64,000 nt of DNA, taken from positions 337,797 to 401,796 of the forward strand of contig CAWELU010000038.1 of the NCBI GenBank assembly GCA_963809965.1. The letters are read 5' to 3'. The notes under the pieces were generated by a model. That model did not search any database. It saw nothing but the letters and a program-made list of their open reading frames with translations, and was not told the origin of the DNA. Positions 9,511 to 19,606 of the stretch are shown in pieces. The stretch comes from CAIWHR01 sp963809965 (lineage in GTDB: Bacteria > Pseudomonadota > Gammaproteobacteria > Burkholderiales > Casimicrobiaceae). Position 1 is the first letter of the stretch. Each line of letters opens with the position of its first letter. The position numbers and the translations under genes are program-made.

Positions 9511-9516
9511 TATAAT
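9511..9516 (+). promoter_or_regulatory. Candidate -10 element upstream of bioA
   Basis: A perfect TATAAT lies 37 bases before the bioA ATG, in the gap between it and the divergent cytochrome b561 gene. No good -35 hexamer is visible at 16-18 bases upstream, so this is a partial promoter match only. Confidence 0.35.
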
Positions 9517-9552
9517 CGGCCGCGCCATGGACGTAAGCGTGAGCGCCTACCG

Positions 9553-10870
9553 ATGACCGCTAACGCCGAATGGCTCGAGCGCAGCCGCCGCGCGGTCTGG
9601 CATCCGTGCACGCAGATGAAAGTGCACGAGGCGCTGCCGCTGGTGCCGATCGCGCGCGGCGAGGGGGCCTGGCTTTACGACTTCGACGGCCATCGCTATC
9701 TCGACGCGGTCAGCTCCTGGTGGGTGAATCTGTTCGGTCACGCGAATCCGCGCATCCGCGCGGCACTCGCCGCGCAGCTCGCCGAGCTCGAGCACGTAAT
9801 GCTCGCCGGCTTCACGCATCGTCCGGTCGTCGAGCTTGTCCGAGCGGCTCGCCGCGCTCGCGCCACCCGGGCCTCGGTCATGCGTTCTACGGTTCCGACG
9901 GCGCGTCGGCCGTCGAGATCGCGCTCAAGATGGCGTTCCACTACTGGAAGAACCGCGGCCAACCGGCGAAGACCGGGTTCGTCTCGCTCGCGGGCAGCTA
10001 TCACGGCGAGACGCTCGGCGCGCTTGCCGTCACCGACGTGCCGATCTTTCGCGACACCTACGCGCCGCTGCTCAAGCGCAATGCAACCGTGCCCACGCCC
10101 GATGCGCGCAACGCCACGCCGGGCGAATCGGCGCGCGACGTCGCCGAGCGGGCCGCGCAGGCGCTCGACGCGCATCTCGCGGCGCATCACGCCACGACGG
10201 CGGCGCTCATCGTCGAGCCGCTGGTCCAGGGCGCGTCGGGCATGGTCGATGTACGACGCCCACTACCTCGTTCGGGCGCGCGAGCTGTGCACCCGCTACG
10301 GCGTGCTGCTGATCGCCGACGAGATCATGACCGGATTCGGCCGCACCGGAACGCTTGTTCGCGTGCGAGCAGGCCGGTGTCGCGCCGGATTTTCTCTGCC
10401 TGTCGAAAGGCATCACCGGCGGCTACCTGCCGCTGTCGTGCGTGCTGACGACCGACACCGTCTACGCGGCGTTCTACGCCGACGACATCGCGCGAGGCTT
10501 CCTGCACTCGCATTCGTACACCGGCAACGCGCTCGCCTGCCGGGCGGCGCTCGCCGTGCTCGACCTCTTTCGCGACGACGACGTCATCGCTGCCAATCGG
10601 GCGAAGGCGGCTCGCTGGGACGCGCTCGCCGAGGGACTCGCCACGCATCCGAAGGTCCGCGCTTTCCGCCGGCGCGGCATGATCTGGGCCTTCGAGGTGG
10701 AAACCACACGCGCGGATTTCGCGCGCTGGTGCTTTGCCGAAGGACTCGCGCGCGAGCTGTTGCTGCGGCCCATCGGCCGCACCGTGTACTTCATGCCGCC
10801 GTACGTCCTGACCGACGACGAGTTCGCTCTGCTCGCCGGTCGCACGGGCGAAATCGTCGATCGGGCATGA
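9553..10870 (+). CDS. bioA: Adenosylmethionine-8-amino-7-oxononanoate aminotransferase (frameshifted)
   Basis: Class III PLP aminotransferase of about 438 residues that makes 7,8-diaminopelargonate in biotin synthesis, using S-adenosylmethionine as amino donor. BioA hallmarks are 'RRAVWHPCTQMKVHE', 'LDAVSSWWVNLFGH', 'HAFYGSDGASAVEIALKM', 'SLAGSYHGETLGALAVTD' and 'LLIADEIMTGFGRTGT'. The PLP lysine is in 'LSKGITGGYLPLS', and 'FLHSHSYTGNALAC' follows. Four breaks lie near 9838, 9870, 10243 and 10354, each equal to one extra base. No bioF, bioD or bioB lies beside it. It is followed by a carboxypeptidase gene whose ATG overlaps its stop. Confidence 0.88.
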
Positions 10871-12309
10871 AACGCATTGCACGGCGTCGCGCTGCTGCTG
10901 CTGTGGCTCGCCACTACCGCTGCCGCGCCGCGCTGCCGCCGCCGGTTGCGCGCGCATTTCTCGATGCGGGCGTACCCCTTGCCGCGGTCGGCGTCGTCGT
11001 GCAGGAGGTCGCAGCGCGTGAGCCGCTGTTCTCGCACCAGGCCGCGCGCGCGTACAACCCGGCGTCGGTGATGAAGCTGGTTACGACCTTCGCGGCGCTG
11101 GAATTGCTCGGCCCCGACTACCGCTGGAAGACCGAGGCGTACGTCGCCGGTCCCGCTCGAGGATGGCGTGCTGCGTGGCAATCTCGTGCTCAAGGGCGGC
11201 GGCGACCCCAAGATCACCGTCGAGCAGTGGCGCGGCTTCATGGCGACGCTGCGCACGCGGGGGCTCGCAACCATCGAGGGCGATCTCGTGCTCGACCGCT
11301 CGTTCTTCGCGCCCGTTGCGCATCGAGCCGGGCGCCTTCGACGGTGAGCCGCTCAAGCCGTACAACGTCGGCCCCGACGCACTGCTCGTCAATTTCAAGG
11401 CGGTGAAATTCGCCTTCGCGCCGGATGCCGCCGGCACCGCGACGCAACTCACCGTCGAGCCGCCGCTGACGCGAAGTAACGGTCGGCCCGCCGCCGATAC
11501 TCGCCGACGGCGATTGCGGCGATTGGCGCAGCGCGCTCGGCGCGATGTTCGTCGACCGCGGCAGCCGGGCCGAGCGCCACGTTCTCCGGCCGCTATCCGG
11601 CCGCATGCGGCGAACGCGAGTGGTGGGTGGCGCTGCTCGACGCGTCGACCTACGTGCACGGCATGTTCGAGACCTATTTCCGCGAGGCGGGCGGCCACTT
11701 CAGCGGCGGCTGGAGGATCGGGCTCGCGCCCGCGGAACGCCGACCCGTTCGCGACACTGCAGTCGCCGCCACTCTGGGACATCGTGGGCGACGTGAACAA
11801 GCTGTCCAACAACGTGATGGCGCGCCAGGTCTTCCTCACGCTCGCCACAGCGGGCGCGCCGCCACCGGCAACCACGGCCGGCGCGACGCGAGTCGTCCGG
11901 CGCTGGCTCGCGCGGCGCAAGCTGCGGATGCCGGAGCTCGTGCTGGACAACGGCTCGGGACTGTCGCGGCGCGAGCGGATCTCGGCCGGAAGCCTGGCCC
12001 GACTGCTGCTCGCGGCCGACGCGAGCGCGGTGCGCGACGAATTCGCGAGCTCGCTCGCGGTCGCGGCAGTGGACGGCACGGTGCAGCGCCGGTTCCAGAA
12101 CGGCGGCGTCGCGGGCCAGGCCCTGCTCAAGACCGGGAACGCTCGAAGGCGTGCGCGCGCTGGCGGGCTACGTGATCGACGACAATGGGCGACGCTACGC
12201 GGTCGCCGCAATCGTCAATCATCCCAACGCGATGCGCGCGGGCGACGCGCTCGATTTCCTCGTGCAATGGGTCTATCGTGACGGCGGTTCCTGGCCGGCG
12301 ACCCGCTGA
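10867..12309 (+). CDS. dacB: D-alanyl-D-alanine carboxypeptidase/endopeptidase, PBP4 type (frameshifted)
   Basis: Periplasmic penicillin-binding protein of the S13 family that trims peptidoglycan cross-links, about 479 residues. The SxxK motif is in 'NPASVMKLVTTFAALELLG', the SxN motif in 'VNKLSNNVMARQ', and the KTG motif in 'GQALLKTG' near the C-terminus. The large inserted domain between the first two motifs ('GDLVLDRS', 'EPLKPYNVGPDALLVNFK') is typical. About seven breaks (near 11153, 11316, 11490, 11560, 11640, 11740 and 12140) all fit single extra bases. The last frame ends 'QWVYRDGGSWPATR'. The start overlaps the bioA stop (ATGA). Confidence 0.85.
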
Positions 12310-12393
12310 TTGCACAATAGCGCTCATGGGCCAGCGGCAGCCGGGCATCTGCGAGATCGACCCGGCCGCCTCGCGTCGCCGCGACCTGCGGCG

Positions 12394-12826
12394 TCACATC
12401 CCCGGGATCGGCTTGCTGTCGTTGAACAGCAGGTAGCCGCGGATCACGCGGTAGAGCACCCAGAGCGAAGCAACCGCCCAGATCGCGAACGCGATCGGGA
12501 TGCCGATCAGGATGAGCCCGAGAACTACGAGGACGATGCCGCCGACCGCGCCCCAGAGCAGCGAGTACCAGAACGTCCGGATCAGCCAGCGAAAGTGCGA
12601 GGCCACCCAGGTTCCGCGCGCGTCGTCGCGCTTGACGTAGCAGACGATGATGCCCGCGATTCCCAGAATCCCCATCAGCGGAGCAACCGCCGGAAACCCC
12701 GAGGAAACGAGCGCCGCGACTGCGCCGATGCCCATCAGCGCGTAGGCCAGCAATGCGCAGAGATCGGTGGATTGCCGGCGGCGTCCGGAGCGGGGTAGCG
12801 GCGACAGGAGCGGGAAAGTCGGCCAT
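12394..12826 (-). CDS. Small membrane protein, DUF4870-like (one frameshift)
   Basis: About 143-residue hydrophobic protein with roughly four helices. The conserved-looking core is 'GIIVCYVKRDDARGTWVASH' followed by 'FRWLIRTFWYSLLW', and the end is 'LLFNDSKPIPGM'. The pattern of a soluble turn with K-R-x-x-x-x-G-T-W-x-x-S-H-F-R-W is that of DUF4870-type proteins, whose function is unknown. The start at 12826 is supported by a strong AGGAGG site 8 bases upstream. The frame then shifts near 12775 into the frame of the core. It is convergent with dacB. Confidence 0.6.
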
Positions 12827-12901
12827 GGTTGATACCTCCTCGCGAACGCGCTGCGGCCACGCCGGCCGCCGTCCGCAATATGGGGACGCTTGCCGCCCGA
12901 A

Positions 12902-13414
12902 TCAACCGGCGCGACGACGCAGCGTGGTCGCCGGCTCAATATCGACGTGCCGTCCTTGTGGGCCGCGATACACGCCGTTCTCGTTCTCGCACCACATCAG
13001 GTCGTCGTCCGGGTAGAACGCGTTGTCGCCCTCGATGCGATTGCCCACTTCGAGATACTCCGCGGGCGCCGCGCTGCGATTGACGAAGTGGTGCGCGTCC
13101 TTCTTCCGGCCGGATAGCCGGCGCACATGCCGGCCCTCAGCACCTGCTCGCCGTCGTTCGGTGACGAGCACGACCTCGCCGGAAAGGACGTAGACGAATT
13201 CGTCCTCCAGCGTGTGCCAGTGCCGCAGCGCCGATTGGCCGCCGGGGCCCAGCGTCACCAGATTGACGCCGAATCGGGTGAGCCCGCAGGCATCGCCGAG
13301 CTTGCGTTTGACGCGATCGCCCATCCGCGATCGAAACGGCTCCGGGTAACCCGATCCACGCGTTTCGCTCACGGTTGCGGGGTCGACGGCAGGCGGTCGG
13401 ATCGAACGCGTCAT
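12902..13414 (-). CDS. Cupin-domain protein (internal compensating frameshifts)
   Basis: About 170-residue single-domain cupin. The first motif is clear ('LRHWHTLEDEFVYVLSGEVV', with two His and one Glu metal ligands) and the second contains 'DAHHFVNRSAAPAEYLEVG'. The C-terminal tail 'DDLMWCENENGVY' through 'GRHVDIE' is also typical of this cupin group. Between the two motifs the frame leaves and returns (about 13120-13170), giving an Arg-rich stretch that is not family-like. Substrate and reaction are not predictable. The fold is confident, the role is not. Confidence 0.7.
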   Translation of the reverse strand: MTRSIRPPAVDPATVSETRGSGYPEPFRSRMGDRVKRKLGDACGLTRFGVNLVTLGPGGQSALRHWHTLEDEFVYVLSGEVVLVTERRRAGAEGRHVRRLSGRKKDAHHFVNRSAAPAEYLEVGNRIEGDNAFYPDDDLMWCENENGVYRGPQGRHVDIEPATTLRRRAG

Positions 13415-13727
13415 GGCGGTCAGGATGATCAGGTTCCAGTTTAACGCAGTCGCCGACCGGAACGCTAAGTGACCGAATCCTTCCGGCCGAGCGTGGTCGG
13501 CGCCGCTCTAGCCATACCAGGCAATTCTGACGATTCCTCGCGTTGGCGCGGAAAGCTTCCACAGCCGGTGTCGGGCAACTTCGCCGTATGCGCGACATAG
13601 CAACCTTCGGCGCTCCACTGCCGACCCGGGAAATACGTCCCGAATGTCGTGGTGGGTGACGGTCGAGACGAACTGGTGTGCTTCCAGACGGCAAGATTGC
13701 TCGGAAAGTGCGGACCGATTGCGGCGG

Positions 13728-13840
13728 GCCCAACTGGCGGACGGGACCAACGGGCCGACCGGCGCCCTACCGGTGCGACAGGAGCAACGGGTGCCACGGG
13801 AGCGATCGGCCCCACCGGCGCGACAGGCGCGACCGGCGCG
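13728..13840 (+). repeat. Collagen-like Gly-X-Thr triplet repeat
   Basis: A run of nine-base units encodes G-P-T-G, then G-A-T, G-A-I and G-P-T triplets on the plus strand. Neighbouring glycine triplets in other frames suggest a frameshifted longer tract. The minus strand reads A-P-V triplets. It sits in the 589-base stretch between the cupin gene and yqjD, in which I cannot define a complete gene. An open frame from 13649 to 13972 contains the repeat, but its ends look non-coding (Arg-rich). Confidence 0.5.
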
Positions 13841-13945
13841 AGCTTGTCGATGGCGCCGCCCCTCTGCCAGGGGCGATCATCACCCGTGGGGCCGAAGCAC
13901 GATCGTGCGCCTGCGTCGCGCTCGTACCTGGGCGGACCTTCCGGA

Positions 13946-13951
13946 TATAAT
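13946..13951 (+). promoter_or_regulatory. Candidate -10 element upstream of yqjD
   Basis: A perfect TATAAT, 52 bases before the yqjD-like ATG. No convincing -35 box is visible. A good AAGGAG ribosome-binding site lies 7 bases before the start codon, consistent with a short leader from this position. Confidence 0.4.
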
Positions 13952-14003
13952 GAGCGGCTCCGACGGCGATGATCCATCGATCGTCCATTCCAAGGAGTCG
14001 CTC

Positions 14004-14316
14004 ATGTCTGCCACAGAAACGAATCGCGAAAAGCTGGTCGACGAGTTTTCCGCCGTCCTGACCGAGGCCGAGGGCCTGCTCAAGGCGGCAGCCTCCGAAA
14101 CCGGCGACAAGGCCCGCGATCTGCGCTCGCAGGTCGAGGCCAAGCTGCTCGGCGCCAAGCTTCGCCTGCAGGAGCTGGAGGGTCAGGCCGTCGAACGCGC
14201 GAAGGCCGCTGCCGAGGCGACCGACCAATACGTGCACGACGCATCCGTGGCAGGCGATCGGCGTCGCCGCGGTCGTGGGTCTGGTTGCCGGATTGCTGAT
14301 CAACCGCCGTTCCTGA
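14004..14316 (+). CDS. YqjD/ElaB-like DUF883 membrane-anchored ribosome-associated protein (one frameshift)
   Basis: About 104 residues. A long amphipathic helix ('NREKLVDEFSAVLTEAEGLL' onward) ends in a C-terminal hydrophobic anchor that, after removing one G near 14240, reads 'HPWQAIGVAAVVGLVAGL' then 'LINRRS'. This is the DUF883 layout of E. coli YqjD/ElaB, inner-membrane proteins that bind ribosomes in stationary phase. It has a strong ribosome-binding site. First gene of a yqjD-yqjE-yqjK-like set with overlapping start and stop codons. Confidence 0.8.
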
Positions 14317-14736
14317 TGCGCCGACGCGTGACCGACGGCACGCCCGGCGGTTCTCAAGGCGGCCTGCGCGGCGCGCTCGCGCAGCTCGGCGGTGTCGCTG
14401 CTCGCGTTGCTCCGCACGCGGCTCGAGCTTGTCGCCGTCGAGTTCGACGAGGAACGCGAGCGGATCGCCGAGCGGCTGATCCTCATTATCGTCGCGGTGC
14501 TGTTCTTCGCGTTCGCGGTGGTTGCCGCGTCCGCACTCGTTGTCGTGTGGTTCTGGGACACGCACCGGATCGCCGCGATCCTGGGGGTGACGCTGTTCTA
14601 CCTCCTGGTCGGCTCCGCCGCCTTGTGGCGGCTCCGCGCGCGGCAACGCACCGCCGCGTCGCCTTTCGCGGCGACGATCGCGGAGCTCGAGCGCGATCGC
14701 GCCTGGCTTTCCGACAGCGCCCGGCGCGAGCCATGA
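14316..14736 (+). CDS. YqjE-like phage-holin-family membrane protein (one frameshift)
   Basis: About 139 residues with two closely spaced transmembrane helices ('LILIIVAVLFFAFAVVAAS' and 'IAAILGVTLFYLLVGSAAL') between charged segments ('ELVAVEFDEERERIAER' and 'ATIAELERDRAWL'). This is the YqjE/holin 3_6 layout. The ATG overlaps the stop of the DUF883 gene. The frame shifts near 14390, where removing one G joins 'RGALAQLGGV' to 'LLALLRTRLELV'. Its function in stress or membrane physiology is not established; co-occurrence with DUF883 proteins is the main clue. Confidence 0.75.
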
Positions 14737-15011
14737 GTCAAGTGCGCCTCGCCGCCATTGCCGAGCGCAAAGCGCTGCTCACCACGCGCGCCGAGCTCGA
14801 CCGGGCGCGCGTCACGTTTGCAATCCACCGAATCAGGACCATCGTCGCGCCTGTTCCCGCCGCGGCCCGAGTCGCCGGCGCGCGGCCGATGGCGGCGATG
14901 CTCGTCGGATTGGTCGGGCCGCTGGTCGGCATGCCCCGCCTGTCACGCTGGTTGCGCGTCGGCGCGCTGGCGCTCGCCGCGTATCGGATCGCGAGGAACT
15001 GGAGACGCTAG
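14733..15011 (+). CDS. YqjK-like protein
   Basis: 92-residue basic protein whose ATG overlaps the stop of the YqjE-like gene (ATGAG). The N-terminal half is a charged helix ('RLAAIAERKALLTTRAELDR'), the C-terminal half is hydrophobic and ends 'LALAAYRIARNWRR'. Position and shape match the third gene of the E. coli yqjD-yqjE-yqjK series. Its function is unknown. Intact. Confidence 0.65.
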   Translation: MSQVRLAAIAERKALLTTRAELDRARVTFAIHRIRTIVAPVPAAARVAGARPMAAMLVGLVGPLVGMPRLSRWLRVGALALAAYRIARNWRR

Positions 15012-15040
15012 GTTCGCACTGGAACCAACCGCGGCACGCG

Positions 15041-16529
15041 TCAGAGTCCCAGGTTGCTCCACAGCGCGTCGATGCGCGCCTTGACGGCCGCGTCCATCGC
15101 GATCGGCCGACCCCACGCGCGCGCCGTCTCCCCCGGCCACTTGTTGGTGGCGTCGATCCCCATCTTGCTGCCGAGCCCGGACACCGGCGACGCGAAATCG
15201 AGATAGTCGATCGGCGTCGATTCGACCAGCAGCGTGTCGCGCGCGGGATCCACACGGGTGGTCAGCGCCCAGATCACTTCCTTCCAGTCGCGGATGTCGA
15301 TGTCGTCGTCGGTGACGACGATCATCTTGGTGTACATGAACTGGCGCAGGAAGCTCCAGACGCCGAACATCACGCGCTTGGCATGCCCGGGATACTGTTT
15401 CCTGAGCGACACGACGGCAAGCCGATAGCTGCAGCCCTCCGGCGGCAGGTAGAAATCCACGATCTCGGGAAACTGTTTTTGCAGGAGCGGCACGAACACT
15501 TCGTTCAGCGCGACGCCGAGCACCGCCGGCTCGTCCGGCGGCTTGCCGGTGTACGTCGAGTGGTAGATCGGGTCGCGGCGCATCGTGATGCGCTCGATCG
15601 AAAGCACGGGAAAGCGCTCGATCTCGTTGTAGTAGCCGGTGTGATCGCCGAAGGGGCCTTCCTGCGCGGTTTCGTAGCCGGTCGAATCAGCGGGGTCCGG
15701 GCGAATGTGGCCTTCGAGCACGATCTCCGCCGACGCAGGCACGCGCAGCTCGTGCGAAACGCACCTGACGATCTCGGTGCGCGCGCCACGCAGGAGACCG
15801 GCGAACTGGTACTCCGAAAGCGTATCGGGAACAGGCGTCACCGCGCCCAGGATCGTCGCCGGATCGGCGCCGAGCGCGACCGCAACCGGAAACGGCTCCC
15901 CTGGCGATCGGAGCGCGTGCTCACGGAAATCGAGCGCACCGCCGCGATGGGCGAGCCAACGCATGATCACCTTGTTCGCGCGCGATCACCTGTTGTCGAT
16001 AGATGCCGAGGTTCTGCCGCGCCTTGCCCGGACCGCGCGTCACCGTGAGACCCCAGGTGATCAGCGCGACCGGCATCGCCCGGCCAGCACGTCTGCACCG
16101 GCAGCCGCGCAAGATCGACATCGGCGCCCTCCCACACGATTTCCTGGCAAGGCGCCGAGCTGCGCTCCTTGGGCACCATGTGCATCACCTGCAGGAAGAC
16201 GGGCCGCGTGTTCTGCCACGCGTCCTTCAGCCCCTTGGGCGGCTCGGGCTCCTTCAGGAACGCGAGCAGCTTGCCGACTTCGCGCAGAGCCGCGACCGAT
16301 TCCTCGCCCATCCCCCACGCCACGCGCTTTGCCGTCCCGAACAGGTTTCCCAGCACCGGAATCGCGTGGCCCTTGGTTTCTCGAACAGCAAAGCCGGTCC
16401 GGCGTGCCGCAACACGCGGTCGCAGATCTCCGTCATTTCGAGCCGCGGATCGACTTCCGCGCGAATGCGCTTCAGCTCGCCACGGCTTTCGAGTTGCGCG
16501 AGGAAGTCGCGGAGGTCGGCGTACTTCAT
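15041..16529 (-). CDS. ubiD: 3-polyprenyl-4-hydroxybenzoate decarboxylase UbiD (three frameshifts)
   Basis: Prenylated-FMN-dependent decarboxylase of ubiquinone synthesis, about 496 residues. The N-terminus is 'MKYADLRDFLAQLESRGELK'. Blocks 'HAIPVLGNLFGTAKRVA', 'PVALITWGLTVTRGPGK' and 'NLGIYRQQVIA' follow in other frames. The long C-terminal part from about 15970 is intact and includes 'EGPFGDHTGYY' with the conserved Glu and Asp. Breaks are near 16375 (one base missing), 16080 and 15975 (one extra each). The ubiA prenyltransferase, which makes its substrate, lies about 5 kb away on the same strand. Divergent from the MFS gene. Confidence 0.88.
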
Positions 16530-16585
16530 GGGGAACAGCCATGTTACCAAACCGCGGTGCCAGGGCCGGGTCGTTAGAATGCGCC

Positions 16586-17852
16586 ATGATCGCCACCGCC
16601 GCCGAGTCGCGCTTTCCCGCCGCCCGCCGCGTCATCTTCGGCATCGTGCTGGCGAGCTTCGTCCTCTCGTTCTTCCATCGCACGGCACCGGCGGCGATCG
16701 CCAGCGAGTTGACGCGCGCGTTCGCGATAAACAGCGCGCTGCTGGGCACGCTCGCGGCGACGTACTTCTACGTCTACACGGTGCTGCAGATTCCAGTCGG
16801 CGTGCTCGCCGACACGTTGGGGCCACGACGGATTCTCGCCGGCGGATCGCTGCTTGCGGGTGTCGGTTCACTCGCTTTCGCTCTCGCGCCGACGTGGGAA
16901 ATCGCCGCGGCAGGCCGCACGCTGGTCGGTGTCGGCGTATCGGTCGCGTTCATCGCGATCCTCAAGGTGAGTGCCGTATGGTTTCCGGCCAACCGGTTCG
17001 CGACGCTGAACGGTGTCACCATGTTTGCAGGCAACCTCGGGGCCGTGATCGCCGGCGCTCCGCTTGCCTGGATGGTGACGCAGACATCGTGGCGCACGGT
17101 GTTCGTCGGCCTTGCGGTCTTGTCGACGGCGCTCGGGATCGCAACCTGGTGGAAGGTTCGCGATCGCCCCGAGGATGCGGGATTCGCGCCCGTGAATGCA
17201 CACGCTAACCAGCGGCACCAATGTGCCCGCACATTGGACGCAGGCGCTAGGACGCGTGCTCACGAATCCTGCGACGTGGCCGGGATTCTTTGTCAATGCA
17301 GGCATTGCCGGCAGCTATCTCGCCTTTGCCGGGCTCTGGGCGGTGCCCTATCTCGTCGAGACCTATGCGATGACGCGAGTTGTCGCCGCGCAGCACGCGA
17401 GCGCGCTGTTGCTCGGCGTTGCGTTCGGTTCGCTCGTTGTCGGCAGCCTCTCCGATCGCCTGGGCAGCCGGCGCGGGGTCATGCGTGTCTACGCGATTCT
17501 CTACGCGCTCTCGTGGCTTCCGTGGATCATGGACGTGCATTGGCCGTTGCCGGCCACGCTTGCGTGGTTCGTGCTGATGGGATTGCTGATTCCCGGCTTC
17601 ACGCTGACGTGGACCATCGCCAAGGAAGTCAACCGCCCGGCGCACTCGGGAATCGCCACGAGCGTCGTCAACACCGGCATCTTCCTCGGCACCGGCATCC
17701 TGCAGCCGCTCGTGGGTTGGGTGCTCGACCGCGGGCGCGCGGCTGGCGATCTATCCGGCGCATGGGACGATGCGATCCTGCTGCTGGCCGGCGCCGCCGC
17801 GTTCGGAGCGGCGATGACGCTGTTCGTGCGTGCAAAGCCGGACCGCAGTTGA
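16586..17852 (+). CDS. Major facilitator superfamily transporter (one frameshift)
   Basis: About 422-residue, 12-helix transporter. The first half carries 'FFHRTAPAAIASELTRAF' and the loop 'ADTLGPRRIL' of MFS motif A. The second half reads 'NPATWPGFFVNAGIAGSYLA' and a second copy of the motif, 'SDRLGSRRGV'. The two halves are in adjacent frames, with one extra base near 17200 inside the central loop. The pattern resembles nitrate/anion or carboxylate MFS porters, but the substrate cannot be given. It is convergent with fhs. Confidence 0.8.
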
Positions 17853-17914
17853 TACTTTCGGAGCTCAGGCGCCCACAGAGCGCCTTGGCGGAAACGTCGG
17901 GACAGACCCCGCGG

Positions 17915-19593
17915 TCAGAACAGCCCGACAACCTTCCCGTCCGCGGCAAGGTCGATCTTCGCGGCCGAAGGCTCCTTCGGCAGGCCCGGCATCGTCATCA
18001 CGTCGCCGCAGATCATCACGACGAACTCGGCGCCGGCCGCGAGCCGCACCTCGCGGATGTTGACGACGTGGCCCGACGGCGCCCCGCGCAGCAGCGGGTC
18101 CGTCGAAAACGAGTACTGGGTCTTCGCGACGCACACCGGGTACCGGCCATAGCCTTCGGCCTGCAGCTTCCGGATCTGCGCGCGGACCTTGCTGTCGGCC
18201 GTGATGTCGGAGGCGCCGTAGATCGTCTTCGCGACCTTGTTCATCTTTTCCCACAGCGTTTCGTCATCGTCGTAGATGAACCGCAGATCGGGCGGCACGC
18301 GCTCGATCACGTCGACGACCGTGCGCGCGAGCGTCTCGGCGCCCGCGCTGCCGTCGGCCCAGTGCGTCGCCACGACAACCGGCGCGTCGTGATGCGCGAT
18401 CTTCCGGCGCAGCAGCGCGATCTCGGCGTCGGTGTCCGTCGTGAAGTGGTTGATCGCAACGATGCACGGCAGCCCGAAGTGGTTGCGGACGTTGTTCATG
18501 TGGCGTTCGAGGTTGGCGATGCCCTTTTCCAGCGCCGGCAGGTTTTCGTGCGTCGAGGTCCTTCGACGTCGACGCCGCCGTGGATACTTGAGCGCGCGGA
18601 TCGTCGCGACCAGCACGACGAGATCGGGCCGCAGTCCCGACTTGCGGCACTTGATGTCGATGAACTTCTCCGCGCCGAGGTCCGCACCGAAGCCCGCTTC
18701 GGTGACCACGTAGTCGGCGAGCTTCAGCGCGGCCTTGGTGGCGATCACCGAGTTGCAGCCGTGGGCGATATTGCCGAACGGGCCGCCATGGATGAACGCC
18801 GGATTGTTCTCGAGCGTCTGCACGAGGTTGGGCTTCAGCGCGTCCTTGAGCAGCACCGTCATCGCGCCGTGGGCATCCAGGTCGCTCGCGTGAACCGGTT
18901 TCTGGTCACGCGTGTAGCCGACCACGATCCTGCCGAGCCTGGATCTTGAGATCCCCGAGCGACTCGGCGAGACAGAAGATCGCCATCACCTCGGAGGCGG
19001 CGACGATGTCGTAACCATCCTGGCGCGGGAAGCCGTTGGCGGTTCCGCCGAGTGCGACGGTAATCTCGCGCAGCGCGCGGTCGTTCATGTCGACGACGCG
19101 CTTCCACGTGATACGCCGCACGTCGATGCCGAGCGCGTTGCCGTGGTGAATGTGGTTGTCGACGAGCGCGGCGAGCAGGTTGTTCGCGACGGCGATCGCG
19201 TGGAAGTCGCCGGTGAAGTGGAGGTTGATGTCCTCCATCGGCACGACCTGCGCGTAGCCGCCGCCCGCGGCGCCGCCCTTCATGCCGAACACCGGCCCGA
19301 GCGATGGCTCGCGCAGGCAGATCGCCGCCTTCTTGCCGATCCGGTTCAAGCGCATCGCCCAGACCCACGGTCGTCGTCGTCTTGCCCTCGCCTGCCGGTG
19401 TCGGGCTGATCGCGGAAACGAGGATCAGCTTGCCGTCGGGCCGATCCGACAGTCCGGCGAGCCAGTCGAGCGAAACCTTCGCCTTGGTTCGGCCGTAAGG
19501 CTCGAGCGCCTCATCGGGAATGTTGAGCCCCGCGGCGATGTCATGGATGGACTTCTGCCTGGCCTGTTGGGCAATCTCGATATCGGTCGGCAT
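17915..19593 (-). CDS. fhs: Formate-tetrahydrofolate ligase (frameshifted)
   Basis: ATP-dependent ligase forming 10-formyl-tetrahydrofolate for one-carbon metabolism, about 557 residues as usual for the family. The ATP site 'SPTPAGEGKTTTTVGLGDAL' is near the N-terminus. Blocks 'LREPSLGPVFGMKGGAAGGG', 'HFTGDFHAIAVANNLLAA', 'FIHGGPFGNIAHGCNSV', 'VTEAGFGADLGAEKFIDIKC' and 'VVATHWADGSAGAETLA' follow. Breaks are near 19350 and 18945 (one extra base each), and a compensated pair lies near 18570 in the segment after 'ATIRALKY'. Four bases-scale gaps link it to the SDR gene upstream (start 19607). Confidence 0.92.
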
Positions 19594-19606
19594 CGGGTTC
19601 CTTGGC

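Noticed and set aside
13465..13977. Ala-Pro-Val repeat protein on the minus strand opposite the collagen-like tract
   Set aside because: It is the antisense reading of Gly-X-Thr triplets; neither strand gives a convincing full gene, and the plus-strand triplets are the more familiar repeat type.
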